Origin: JBMOLL01 sp049325415
GTDB taxonomy: Bacteria > Bacteroidota > Bacteroidia > Bacteroidales > GCA-2748055
Length of the DNA stretch: 24,943 nucleotides
Reading direction: 5' to 3'
NCBI GenBank assembly: GCA_049325415.1
Contig: JBMOLL010000004.1
Location: forward strand, 1 to 24,943
Positions 6,657 to 15,348 of this stretch are shown piece after piece. The first letter of the stretch is position 1. Each line of letters opens with the position of its first letter. Both the position numbers and the translations under genes were made by a program. Under the pieces are notes generated by a model that saw only the letters and a program-made list of their open reading frames with translations, did not search any database and was not told where the DNA came from.

Positions 6657-9600
6657 ATGAAAACATTCAGTCTTTACCGGTCAGGCACTGGGGCAGGGTT
6701 TCTTCGCTCTGCATCCACCCTTTTCCTGCTAAGCTTTTTATCTGTCGGCCTGTTTGCCCAGGCAGGCAGGACCATCACCGGAAAAGTGGTTCCGGCCGGA
6801 CAGGATACGGGTATTCCCGGGATCAGTGTGGTGGAAAAAGGCACGACCAACGGAACGATCACCGACCTCGACGGGAACTACTCCATCACCGTGCATTCCT
6901 CTTCCGGCTTGCTTGTTTTTTCTTTTGTAGGGATGAAGACCACGGAGGTCGATTATACCGGGAAAAGCGTGCTTGATGTGGAGATGGAGGAGAATGTGAT
7001 CGGTCTGGAAGAGGTCGTGGCCATCGGCTACGGCACTATGAAAAAGAGCGATCTTACCGGGGCTGTGGGCTCGGTGAAGGTCGACGAGATGATGAAGACC
7101 CCTGCCACTTCCATTGATCAGTCGCTCCAGGGCCGTGTGGCCGGAGTGCAGGTGCTGCAGACCTCTGCCCAGCCCGGCGGATCAACCATGTTCAGGATCA
7201 GGGGCGGAAGTTCGATCTATGCCGGGAACCAGCCCCTGTACGTCATCGATGGCATGCAGGTCAACTCCAGCGATAACATCTCCTGGCTCAGCGCACCCAC
7301 GATCAATGCCATGGGTTCGCTGAACCCGAACGACATTGAATCCATCGAGATCCTGAAAGACGCCTCTGCCACTTCCATCTATGGTGCCAAAGGTGCCAAC
7401 GGGGTGATCCTGATCACCACCAAACGTGGTAAATCGGGTTCCGACAAGGTCAATTTCGAAGCCTATTACGGAGTCCAGCAGGTGGCCCGGCGGATTGAAG
7501 TGATGAACGCCACGCAGTTTGCCACCCTCTATGATGAGGCAGGGGCCAATGCCGCAAAGGATAACGGAACCACTTATGTTCCCCTTTATCCCGACCCCGA
7601 ATCGCTCGGGGAAGGAACCGACTGGCAGGATGAGATCTACCGGATCGCTCCCATGCAGAATTACAGCCTCTCGGCATCGGGTGGCACGGACCGGACTCAA
7701 TATAATGTTTCGGCCAACCTTTACCGTCAGGATGGTGTCATCGTGGGTTCGGACTTTATGCGCTATTCCTTCCGCACCAACCTTGATCATAAGGTCAGCA
7801 AACGACTGAAGATCGGTACCAGCCTCACCATGAACCGGACCAGTGCAAATACCGTCGGATCGGCAACCCAGGCCGGCTTTTTTCCGGGGGTTGTCAATAC
7901 CGCACTTACTTTCAGTCCGACCCTGGCGGTATTCGACAGTACGGGTCAGTACACCCTGAAGGATCCCAATGCCGATGCCTGGCTCGACAACCCGGTGGCC
8001 GTGACCCGCGAAGTGACCTCCATCGACAAGGCTTTTAAGATCCTGGGAAATGCTTATGCCAATTGTACGATCATCGATGGGCTCGATCTTCGTGTAACCG
8101 TCGGACTGGATCAGTACACCAACACCCAGGATTATTACGATCCGTCGTTCATCTATTCAGGCTCTTTCAACGACGGCCAGGCCCGTTTTGCCTATACGGA
8201 AATGTATACCTTGCTGAATGAGAATACTTTATCTTACAACAAGACCTTTAATGACCTTCATCAGGTGGATGCCGTTCTCGGATTTACCTATCAGAAAAGA
8301 GACTCCCGCACCTTTATCGATATTGCCACCGGTTTCCCTAACGACCGCCTGGGGATCTACGGGATCGCCACGGCAGAGAACATGCCGAATATCTATTCCG
8401 GTTTCGGAGAGGAAGCCCTGGTGTCGTACCTGGCCCGGGTCAACTACAGTTACAACAGCAAGTATATGATCACGGTCACCGACCGCCTGGATGGCTCCTC
8501 GAAATTCGGACCGAATAACCGCTTCGGGAATTTTCCATCGCTGGCCCTGGCCTGGAGGATCAGTTCTGAACCCTTCCTGGAGAATGTTCCGGCGATATAC
8601 AACTTCAAACTCAGGGCCAGTGTGGGTAACAGCGGGAATGATGCTATTCCGGCCTATTATTTCATCCCCACCATGACCACCACCATTTATTATCTGAACA
8701 ACGGGGAGCCTGTAACCGGTTACACCCAGTCGAGGATCGGGAACGACGACCTGCGTTGGGAAACCACAAGGCAGCTTGATCTGGGGACGGACCTGGCACT
8801 TTTTAAAGGCCGCCTGTCCTTCGTTGCCGATTATTACAACAAGTTTACCTACGACATGCTTTACTATGCCGAGGTTCCGAACACCTCGGGTTTCAATACG
8901 GCCCTGATCAACGTAGGATCCATGGTGAACAACGGTTTTGAGTTCACCCTCAACTCGGTGAACTTTGAAGGCGACTTCTCATGGAACACCGATTTCAGCA
9001 TCAGCTTCAATAAAAGCAGGGTCGTCGACCTGAATAACAACGACGCTACCTATATCAGCGATGATACCTATAAGCTGAAGATCGGCTACTGGTCGGTGAT
9101 TGCCGAAGGTGAGGAGCTCGGCAGTTTTTACGGACTGGTCTCCGACGGGATCTGGCAGAAGGACGAAGCCGACGAGGCTGCCTTATTCGGGGCGCAACCC
9201 GGCGATTTCAAGTATGTCGACCAGGACGACAACCACAAGATTAATGGCGACGACCGCGTGATTATCGGCTATGCCCAGCCGGATTTCTTCTGGAGCATTA
9301 ATAATACACTTGGATACAAGAACTTCGATTTAACCATTTTCATCCAGGGCGTTTACGGGAACGACATTCTGAACAGTAACCGCTTCGAACTCGAATCGGG
9401 CAACGGTCTTTCCAATGCCTCTATCGGGATGCTCGACCGCTGGACAGAAAGCAATCCGAGCAACGTGTACCCGAGGGCCAACCGGAATTCCGATTACCTG
9501 TATATGTCGGACCGTTACCTGGAAGACGGGTCCTATGCGCGCCTCCAGCTTGTTTCCCTGGGTTACCGCCTTCCCGCGTCGGTTCTGGGAAAAATCCATC

Positions 9601-9773
9601 TGAAGGGAGCCCGTATCTATGTTACCGGGAAGAACCTCTACACTCTCACCCGATACACCGGTTTTGATCCCGAGGTGAGCCGTTTCGGCGCCTCCAATAT
9701 CCGGCAGGGTTACGACCTGGGTGGCTATCCCACCGCAAGGACCATTCTTGCCGGTGTAAATATCGATTTTTAA
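6657..9773 (+). CDS. susC: SusC/RagA-family TonB-linked outer-membrane transporter
   Basis: The 1038-residue protein imports oligosaccharides across the outer membrane using TonB energy, forming a pedal-bin complex with SusD. There is a long signal region (to about residue 35, GLFA), then the CarboxypepD-regulatory-like domain (about 39-112: ITGKVV, GTTNGTITDLDGNYSI), the linker EEVVAIGYGTMKKSDLTGAVGSV, and the plug (about 130-258: QGRVAGVQV, IRGGSSI, LKDASATSIYG). The rest is the 22-stranded barrel, with the SusC-type ending TILAGVNIDF. It lies 16 bases after the propeller gene and 3 bases before the first possible SusD start. I see no anti-sigma contact domain, so regulation by an ECF/anti-sigma pair is not indicated. 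It is full length with no frameshift. Confidence 0.97.
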   Translation: MKTFSLYRSGTGAGFLRSASTLFLLSFLSVGLFAQAGRTITGKVVPAGQDTGIPGISVVEKGTTNGTITDLDGNYSITVHSSSGLLVFSFVGMKTTEVDYTGKSVLDVEMEENVIGLEEVVAIGYGTMKKSDLTGAVGSVKVDEMMKTPATSIDQSLQGRVAGVQVLQTSAQPGGSTMFRIRGGSSIYAGNQPLYVIDGMQVNSSDNISWLSAPTINAMGSLNPNDIESIEILKDASATSIYGAKGANGVILITTKRGKSGSDKVNFEAYYGVQQVARRIEVMNATQFATLYDEAGANAAKDNGTTYVPLYPDPESLGEGTDWQDEIYRIAPMQNYSLSASGGTDRTQYNVSANLYRQDGVIVGSDFMRYSFRTNLDHKVSKRLKIGTSLTMNRTSANTVGSATQAGFFPGVVNTALTFSPTLAVFDSTGQYTLKDPNADAWLDNPVAVTREVTSIDKAFKILGNAYANCTIIDGLDLRVTVGLDQYTNTQDYYDPSFIYSGSFNDGQARFAYTEMYTLLNENTLSYNKTFNDLHQVDAVLGFTYQKRDSRTFIDIATGFPNDRLGIYGIATAENMPNIYSGFGEEALVSYLARVNYSYNSKYMITVTDRLDGSSKFGPNNRFGNFPSLALAWRISSEPFLENVPAIYNFKLRASVGNSGNDAIPAYYFIPTMTTTIYYLNNGEPVTGYTQSRIGNDDLRWETTRQLDLGTDLALFKGRLSFVADYYNKFTYDMLYYAEVPNTSGFNTALINVGSMVNNGFEFTLNSVNFEGDFSWNTDFSISFNKSRVVDLNNNDATYISDDTYKLKIGYWSVIAEGEELGSFYGLVSDGIWQKDEADEAALFGAQPGDFKYVDQDDNHKINGDDRVIIGYAQPDFFWSINNTLGYKNFDLTIFIQGVYGNDILNSNRFELESGNGLSNASIGMLDRWTESNPSNVYPRANRNSDYLYMSDRYLEDGSYARLQLVSLGYRLPASVLGKIHLKGARIYVTGKNLYTLTRYTGFDPEVSRFGASNIRQGYDLGGYPTARTILAGVNIDF

Positions 9774-9794
9774 ACTATGGAAAATCAAAAGCAT

Positions 9795-11234
9795 ATGAAA
9801 CGCTTAGCCCTATATGCCCTGTTGCTGCTCGGTTTGATGACCGGGTGCGAGGAGTCGCTAAATTTTGAGGTGAAGGACAACCTTACCCTGGATAATTATT
9901 TTGTGTCGGAGGATGACGCCTTTGGCGCCGTGATGTCGGTTTACGATGCCCTGGGCGATGTCGATCTCTACAAATCGAAATTCTGGCTCATCCAGGATAT
10001 TGCCTCCGACGACTGCAATGCCCTTTCCACATGGAATGATCCAGCAGCCCATCAGTTTGATCAGTACACCCTTCAGGCCAATAATACCTATACGACCGGG
10101 ATCTGGCGGGCCAGCTACCAGCTGATTGCCCGTGCCAACCTGGCCGTTACCCGCATCCCCGGAGTGGATATGGACGAAACAGCCAAAGCGAAGCTTCTCG
10201 GTGAGGCCCGTTTTCTCCGGGCCCTGAGCTATTTCAACCTGGTGAGGCTTTTTGGCGACGTTCCACTGGTGCTGAAGCCTGAAACGGACATTTCCAAATA
10301 CCTGGTGCCCAGAAATGCATCCGATACCGTCTACAGACAGATTATCGACGACCTGAGCTATGCTGCCGGGGTGCTGCCGGTAAGTTATGTGCCCATGTAC
10401 AAAGGCAGGGCGACCAAAGGAGCCGCGCTGGGGATCCTGGCCAAGGTGTATCTGACCCTTGGCGAATGGGAAGATGCCGTCACGGCGATCGAGGACCTGC
10501 AGGATCTGCATGTTTACAGCCTCTGGGGCGATTTCCAGGATAATTTCCGGGAAGCCAATAAAAACGGGAAGGAATCGCTCTTCGAAGTGCAGTTCTTCAG
10601 CGGTGTGACGCTGGAAAACAGTCAGATCGTCATCAGCGGGCTACCCTCCATCTATGCTTTTCCGGCCGGGGTGGGGATCATCCTGCCCACAGAAGACCTC
10701 CTGAACAGCTTTGAGGAGGGCGATCACCGCTATGAAGTGACCTTCTTCGACGAATATTTCTATTTCGGCTGGAACCGCTTCGAGCCGCACATCTGGAAAT
10801 ACTGGGACCAGGACGTGTATGCCGCCAGTGAGACCGGTCAGTCGGGCGCCAATTTCCCGGTCATGCGCTATGCCGAGGTCCTGCTGATGTATGCCGAGGC
10901 GCTGAATGAGCTCAATCACGGACCGACCCAGGAAGCCTACGACGCCGTGAACGAGGTACGCGGAAGGGCCCGGAACGGGAACGACACCGTTCTGCCCGAC
11001 CTGGCGGGACTCGATTATGCCGCCTTCCGTGAGGCTGTGCTGAAGGAGAAACGTTGCGAGACCGTCAATGAGGGCCAGCGCTGGTTCGACCTGGTGCGTA
11101 CGGGGAACCTGGTGGATTATGTGAAAAGGGCAAAGGGAGACAAGGCCAATCCGCAGGATTTCAATATGATGTTCCCGATCCCCCAGCGGGAAAGGGACCT
11201 GAATCCCAATCTGACACAGAATGAGCAGTATTAA
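9795..11234 (+). CDS. susD: SusD/RagB-family outer-membrane glycan-binding lipoprotein
   Basis: This is the surface lipoprotein lid of the SusCD transporter. It is 479 residues from ATG 9795, which gives a clean lipoprotein signal MKRL...LMTG-C18. An upstream in-frame ATG at 9777 adds six polar residues and is less likely. SusD family features are present: helical TPR-like core (GEARFLRALSYFNLVRLFGDVPLV, ATKGAALGILAKVYLTLGEWEDA), VMRYAEVLLMYAEALNEL, VLKEKRCETVNEGQRWFDLVRTG and the C-terminal PIPQRERDLNPNLTQN. It follows SusC directly. Ligand specificity cannot be read from sequence, but the mannose-related genes downstream suggest a mannose-containing glycan. Confidence 0.96.
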   Translation: MKRLALYALLLLGLMTGCEESLNFEVKDNLTLDNYFVSEDDAFGAVMSVYDALGDVDLYKSKFWLIQDIASDDCNALSTWNDPAAHQFDQYTLQANNTYTTGIWRASYQLIARANLAVTRIPGVDMDETAKAKLLGEARFLRALSYFNLVRLFGDVPLVLKPETDISKYLVPRNASDTVYRQIIDDLSYAAGVLPVSYVPMYKGRATKGAALGILAKVYLTLGEWEDAVTAIEDLQDLHVYSLWGDFQDNFREANKNGKESLFEVQFFSGVTLENSQIVISGLPSIYAFPAGVGIILPTEDLLNSFEEGDHRYEVTFFDEYFYFGWNRFEPHIWKYWDQDVYAASETGQSGANFPVMRYAEVLLMYAEALNELNHGPTQEAYDAVNEVRGRARNGNDTVLPDLAGLDYAAFREAVLKEKRCETVNEGQRWFDLVRTGNLVDYVKRAKGDKANPQDFNMMFPIPQRERDLNPNLTQNEQY

Positions 11235-11248
11235 AGGTAATTGTGAAG

Positions 11249-13015
11249 ATGCAGTTAAAATCCGGTTTTAATAAAAAACCCTTTATCGACGTAAAGGGTG
11301 GTGAGGATGCCTGTTCGGAAGGATGGGCCTCCATCGGCAGCGTGTTGATTGGTGATCCGGCCTTAAAAGGCAAGGGCAGAAAGATCCTTGCCGTTGAGGT
11401 TTACCAGGGGATCCTTTACGACGAAGTACTGGTCAAGCTCAGGGGACTTCTTCAACCTGCGCTGCTGATCGACACTGCCGGTCTCTTTCTCCCCGAGGAG
11501 GATATCCGGCGCAGGACCTGGCCCGATGTGACGGATGACCGGGTGTTCGGGTACATGACCCGGCTTAATATGGCTGATTTTCTGGATGCAGAGGGCATGA
11601 AAAGTGCCGAAGAAGCGATGGAAAGCGTGGAGGACGGACTGGTACTAGTTTTTGGCTATGGAGCCTCCCTGCTTGTGCCCGAACCGGACCTGCTGATCTA
11701 CGCCGATATGGCCCGCTGGGAGATCCAGTTGAGAATGCGGAAGAATCTGGTGAATAACCTGGGGATCTCTAACCGTGAAGAACTTCCTGAACTGAAATAC
11801 AAACGGGCCTTTTTTGTCGACTGGAGGGTGTGCGACCGGCTGAAGAAAAAGACCATGGCGAAATGGGATTATGTGCTCGACACGAACGACAACCATCATC
11901 CCAGGTTAGCCCGGGCAGAAGCCGTCAGGGAAGGACTCAGACAGGCTGTCCGTCAACCCTTCAGCGTGGTTCCCTTTTTCGATCCCGGACCCTGGGGAGG
12001 GCAGTGGATGAAAGCGAACTTTGACCTGGAAAAGGAGGTGACCAATTTCGCCTGGTGCTTTAACTGTGTGCCTGAGGAAAACAGCCTTTATCTGAAATTC
12101 GGGGAAATGCTCTTCGAGATCCCTTCCGTTGACCTCGTTTTTTACCTTCCCGCAGCACTGCTGGGTGATCCGGTGCATGCACGCTTCGGCGATGAGTTCC
12201 CGATCCGCTTCGACTTCCTCGATACCATGGATGGAGGGAACCTGAGCCTGCAGGTACATCCGCTGACCGAATACATCCAGGAGAAATTCGGAATGCATTA
12301 TACCCAGGACGAAAGTTATTATATCCTCGAAGCGGAATCAGATGGTTCGGTTTACCTCGGACTGAAGGAAGGAGCCGACAGGGCGGCTATGGAGAGGGAA
12401 CTCCGCAGGGCGGAAAAGGAAGGTGTAGCTTTCGATCCGGAGCACTATGTGGCGAACTGGCCCGCGAAAAAACACGATCATTTCCTGATCCCCGGCGGAA
12501 CCATTCATTGCTCCGGGAAGAACAGCATGGTGCTGGAGATCAGCGCCACGCCCTATATCTTTACCTTTAAGCTCTACGACTGGGGACGAAAGAACCTCGA
12601 CGGCAAGCCGCGGCCGATCAACGTGGATCATGGCCTTGCCAATATCCAGTGGGAACGGACGGAAAAGTGGACGAAGAGCAATCTCATCGACCGTGTTGAA
12701 AAGCTTGCGGAAGGAGAGGGCTGGATCGAGGAGCGGACCGGCCTGCATGAACGGGAATTCATCGAGACCCGCCGTCACTGGTTCACCGGCACCGTTCCTC
12801 ACGACACCGATAACGGCGTAAATGTGCTCAACCTCGTGGAGGGTGAACAGGTGATTGTTGAAAGTCCGGATAACAGCTTTGAACCTTTTGTAGTAAATTA
12901 TGCCGAAACTTTCATAGTGCCGGCAGCCGTCGGACGCTATACCATCCGTCCCTTCGGAAAAGCTGAAGGGAAGAGGTGTGCGACGATCAAGGCCTATGTG
13001 AGGAAAAATGCATAA
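11249..13015 (+). CDS. Class I mannose-6-phosphate isomerase-like protein with extra N-terminal domain
   Basis: The 588-residue cytoplasmic protein (ATG 11249; an in-frame GTG lies at 11243) has two parts. The C-terminal half (about 240-588) is a type I phosphomannose isomerase cupin. The zinc ligands line up as Q335 and H337 in LSLQVHP, E355 in DESYY and H420 in PGGTIHCSG. It would interconvert mannose-6-phosphate and fructose-6-phosphate. The N-terminal ~235 residues resemble a nucleotide-kinase-like alpha/beta domain (LVLVFGYGAS, DLLIYADMARWEIQLRMRKN) but I see no intact Walker A glycine-lysine loop, so kinase activity is doubtful. Type I isomerases without this domain are about 300-400 residues. 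It follows SusD closely and overlaps the transporter gene by eight bases, supporting a mannose catabolic role. Confidence 0.82.
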   Translation: MQLKSGFNKKPFIDVKGGEDACSEGWASIGSVLIGDPALKGKGRKILAVEVYQGILYDEVLVKLRGLLQPALLIDTAGLFLPEEDIRRRTWPDVTDDRVFGYMTRLNMADFLDAEGMKSAEEAMESVEDGLVLVFGYGASLLVPEPDLLIYADMARWEIQLRMRKNLVNNLGISNREELPELKYKRAFFVDWRVCDRLKKKTMAKWDYVLDTNDNHHPRLARAEAVREGLRQAVRQPFSVVPFFDPGPWGGQWMKANFDLEKEVTNFAWCFNCVPEENSLYLKFGEMLFEIPSVDLVFYLPAALLGDPVHARFGDEFPIRFDFLDTMDGGNLSLQVHPLTEYIQEKFGMHYTQDESYYILEAESDGSVYLGLKEGADRAAMERELRRAEKEGVAFDPEHYVANWPAKKHDHFLIPGGTIHCSGKNSMVLEISATPYIFTFKLYDWGRKNLDGKPRPINVDHGLANIQWERTEKWTKSNLIDRVEKLAEGEGWIEERTGLHEREFIETRRHWFTGTVPHDTDNGVNVLNLVEGEQVIVESPDNSFEPFVVNYAETFIVPAAVGRYTIRPFGKAEGKRCATIKAYVRKNA

Positions 13016-14204
13016 ACCAACAATGAAAGCAACAATGAAAAACACAACTTCTGTAAAAGTGCTCCTTCCCGTCTTCATTTCCTTTTATGTGATGGGCTTC
13101 GTTGACCTGGTTGGCGTGGCCACCGGTTATGTAAAACAGGATTTTAAACTGTCGGATACCCTGGCACAGCTGCTGCCTTCCATGGTCTTCCTCTGGTTTG
13201 CGGTCCTTTCTATCCCGACCGGGATTTTCCAGGACCGGAAAGGCAAGCGGGTCACTGCCGTGCTGGGGATGTCGATCACGGGTCTCGGGGTGCTTATCCC
13301 GTTTATTCATTATAACTACATCACCGCCATCATCGGGTTTATGGTCCTGGGGATCGGGAATACCATTCTGCAGGTATCGGCCAACCCGCTGCTGCTCGAT
13401 GTGTCGCCGGAGAACGGCAAGGCGGCCAACCTCAGCCTGTCGCAGTTTGTCAAGGCCATCGCTTCCATGCTTGGGCCACTGATCGCCTCCGGGCTGGCTA
13501 AATACACCGGGAACTGGAAACTGATCTTCCCCATTTATGCCGTCATCTCCATCCTTTCTGCCCTCTGGCTGTTCACGGTAAAAGTGGAGGAAAGCAAAGA
13601 GGAAAAGGAACCCGCCACCTTCGGGAGCGTACTTTCCCTGTTCCGCAATCCCTTTGTTGTGGTCATGTTCTTCTCCACCTTCCTCATGGTGGGATTCGAT
13701 GTAGGGGTGAACTCCAATATTGCGATTTACCTGAAGGAAACTTTTTCCATCTCCCTCGAATCGGCCAATATCGGGATCTCCATTTATTTTGCCTCCCTGA
13801 TGGTGGGCCGTTTTGCGGGAGGTCTGCTGCTGAGGAAGGTCGATTCATACAGGTTCCTTGTCTGGAGCGTGGTCATCACCTTCCTGGGTCTGGCCGGTAT
13901 TATCTTCTCGGATAACCTGATGCTTACCCGGATCATGATCTTCGTTGCCGGACTGGGCTTCTCCAATACCTTCCCGGTGATCTTTGCCATCACCGTTAAC
14001 CGGCTTCCGAAATATGCCAACGAATTATCGAGCCTCATTGTTCTTTCGATCATCGGCGGCGCGGCCATTCCTCCGGTAATGGGTTACATGAACGACCGTT
14101 TCTCGGCTTCCGCGAGCCTGTGGGTACTGGTGTTCTGCATGGTTTATATTGCCTTTGCCGTCTTCTATGCCATCCGTACCTCGAAAGCCACTGAAAGGAA
14201 ATAA
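13008..14204 (+). CDS. Sugar MFS transporter (FucP/FHS-like)
   Basis: This 398-residue inner-membrane protein has about 12 hydrophobic segments and the MFS loop motif GIFQDRKGKR between helices 2 and 3. N-terminal sequence LLPVFISFYVMGFVDLVGVATGYV and GNTILQVSANPLLLDV resemble fucose/glucose/galactose:H+ symporters of Bacteroidota. It probably imports a monosaccharide released in the periplasm, most likely mannose from the GH92 enzyme, though this is inferred from context. The 13008 start overlaps the isomerase gene by eight bases. Alternative in-frame ATGs at 13023 and 13035 would also leave the first helix intact. A ROK kinase gene follows 37 bases downstream. Confidence 0.88.
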   Translation: MHKPTMKATMKNTTSVKVLLPVFISFYVMGFVDLVGVATGYVKQDFKLSDTLAQLLPSMVFLWFAVLSIPTGIFQDRKGKRVTAVLGMSITGLGVLIPFIHYNYITAIIGFMVLGIGNTILQVSANPLLLDVSPENGKAANLSLSQFVKAIASMLGPLIASGLAKYTGNWKLIFPIYAVISILSALWLFTVKVEESKEEKEPATFGSVLSLFRNPFVVVMFFSTFLMVGFDVGVNSNIAIYLKETFSISLESANIGISIYFASLMVGRFAGGLLLRKVDSYRFLVWSVVITFLGLAGIIFSDNLMLTRIMIFVAGLGFSNTFPVIFAITVNRLPKYANELSSLIVLSIIGGAAIPPVMGYMNDRFSASASLWVLVFCMVYIAFAVFYAIRTSKATERK

Positions 14205-14241
14205 AAAGAATTCTAAAGATTAATAAGTTGTTAATATACAG

Positions 14242-15348
14242 ATGAATACAAATAACGATCAACGCATCATATTAACCCTGGATGCCGGTGGCACCAATTT
14301 CGTGTTTTCAGCCATCCGGGGTAACAGGGAGCTGGTGGAACCCATCCGTAAGCCTTCCTATTCCGACAACCTTGAACGCCTGCTTGCCATGATGAGCGAA
14401 GGCTTCACTGAAGTAAAACAAAAGCTCGACGGGGAACCGGCTGCCATCTCCTTTGCCTTTCCCGGACCGGCCGACTATGTCCAGGGCGTGATCGGCGTTC
14501 TCCCCAATTTCAAGGCTTTCAGGGGCGGGGTGCCGCTTGGGCCCTATCTCGAGGACCAGTTCGGGATCCCCGTATTTATCAATAACGACGGAAATCTTTT
14601 TGCCTATGGGGAGGCGCTGGCGGGTTTCCTGCCCGAGCTGAACAGGAAGCTGGCCGATGCCGGCAGTATCCGGCAGTTCGATACCCTGATCGGGCTGACC
14701 CTGGGCACAGGTTTTGGCTCGGGTATTGTCGTCTCCAACCAGATGCTTCTGGGGAACAATACCGGTGGAGCCGAGGTGCACAACACACTCAATGCCCTCC
14801 ATCCGCAGTGGAATGCCGAGGAAAGTGTGAGCACAAGGGCTATCCAGCGCGTTTACAGCGAGACTTCGGGGGAGATCATCCCGGGTCTTATGCCGGCGGA
14901 TATTGCCGATATCGCCAAAGGGAAGAAAAAAGGGTTCCGGGAAGCTGCCGTAGTGGCTTTCAGGGAATACGGTCGTGGTCTGGGAGCATCGATCGCCAAT
15001 GTGATGTCGCTCATCGACGGTCTGGTTGTTCTCGGGGGTGGGATCACCGCTGCCTGGGATCTCTTTGCACCGGCCATGTTCGGCGAGATCGATAAACATT
15101 ATGAAAGTCCGTTCGGGGAGGGATTTCCCCGCCTGTCGTATAAAGTGTATAACCTCGAGGACCCGACTGTTTTCAACGAATTTGCCCTCGGACGACAGAA
15201 AGAGCTGACCGTTCCCGGGAGCGGAAGGAAGATCTCTTACGACGAGATGGCCCGTTCGGCCGTCGGACTCTCCAGGCTGGGTGCCAGCAGGGCCATTGCC
15301 CTGGGAGCCTATGCCTATGCCTTACAGCAACTGGATAATCAACAATAA
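14242..15348 (+). CDS. ROK-family sugar kinase lacking the zinc motif
   Basis: The 368-residue protein has the ROK/hexokinase fold: phosphate loop LDAGGTN (13-19), FPGPADY, sugar-binding and catalytic INND-G (D116), GLTLGTGFGSGIV (151-163), GGAEVH (175-180) and LVVLGGGI. Most ROK kinases follow the GH motif with a zinc site CxCGxxGCxE. Here that stretch reads HNTLNALHPQWNAEESVS with no cysteine, and the protein has an extended C-terminal part compared with ~300-residue ROK kinases. No N-terminal helix-turn-helix is present, so it is a kinase rather than a repressor. Between a transporter and alpha-mannosidase genes, with a phosphomannose isomerase, the simplest role is ATP-dependent phosphorylation of mannose (inference). 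Its stop overlaps the next ATG by one base (TAATG). Confidence 0.85.
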   Translation: MNTNNDQRIILTLDAGGTNFVFSAIRGNRELVEPIRKPSYSDNLERLLAMMSEGFTEVKQKLDGEPAAISFAFPGPADYVQGVIGVLPNFKAFRGGVPLGPYLEDQFGIPVFINNDGNLFAYGEALAGFLPELNRKLADAGSIRQFDTLIGLTLGTGFGSGIVVSNQMLLGNNTGGAEVHNTLNALHPQWNAEESVSTRAIQRVYSETSGEIIPGLMPADIADIAKGKKKGFREAAVVAFREYGRGLGASIANVMSLIDGLVVLGGGITAAWDLFAPAMFGEIDKHYESPFGEGFPRLSYKVYNLEDPTVFNEFALGRQKELTVPGSGRKISYDEMARSAVGLSRLGASRAIALGAYAYALQQLDNQQ

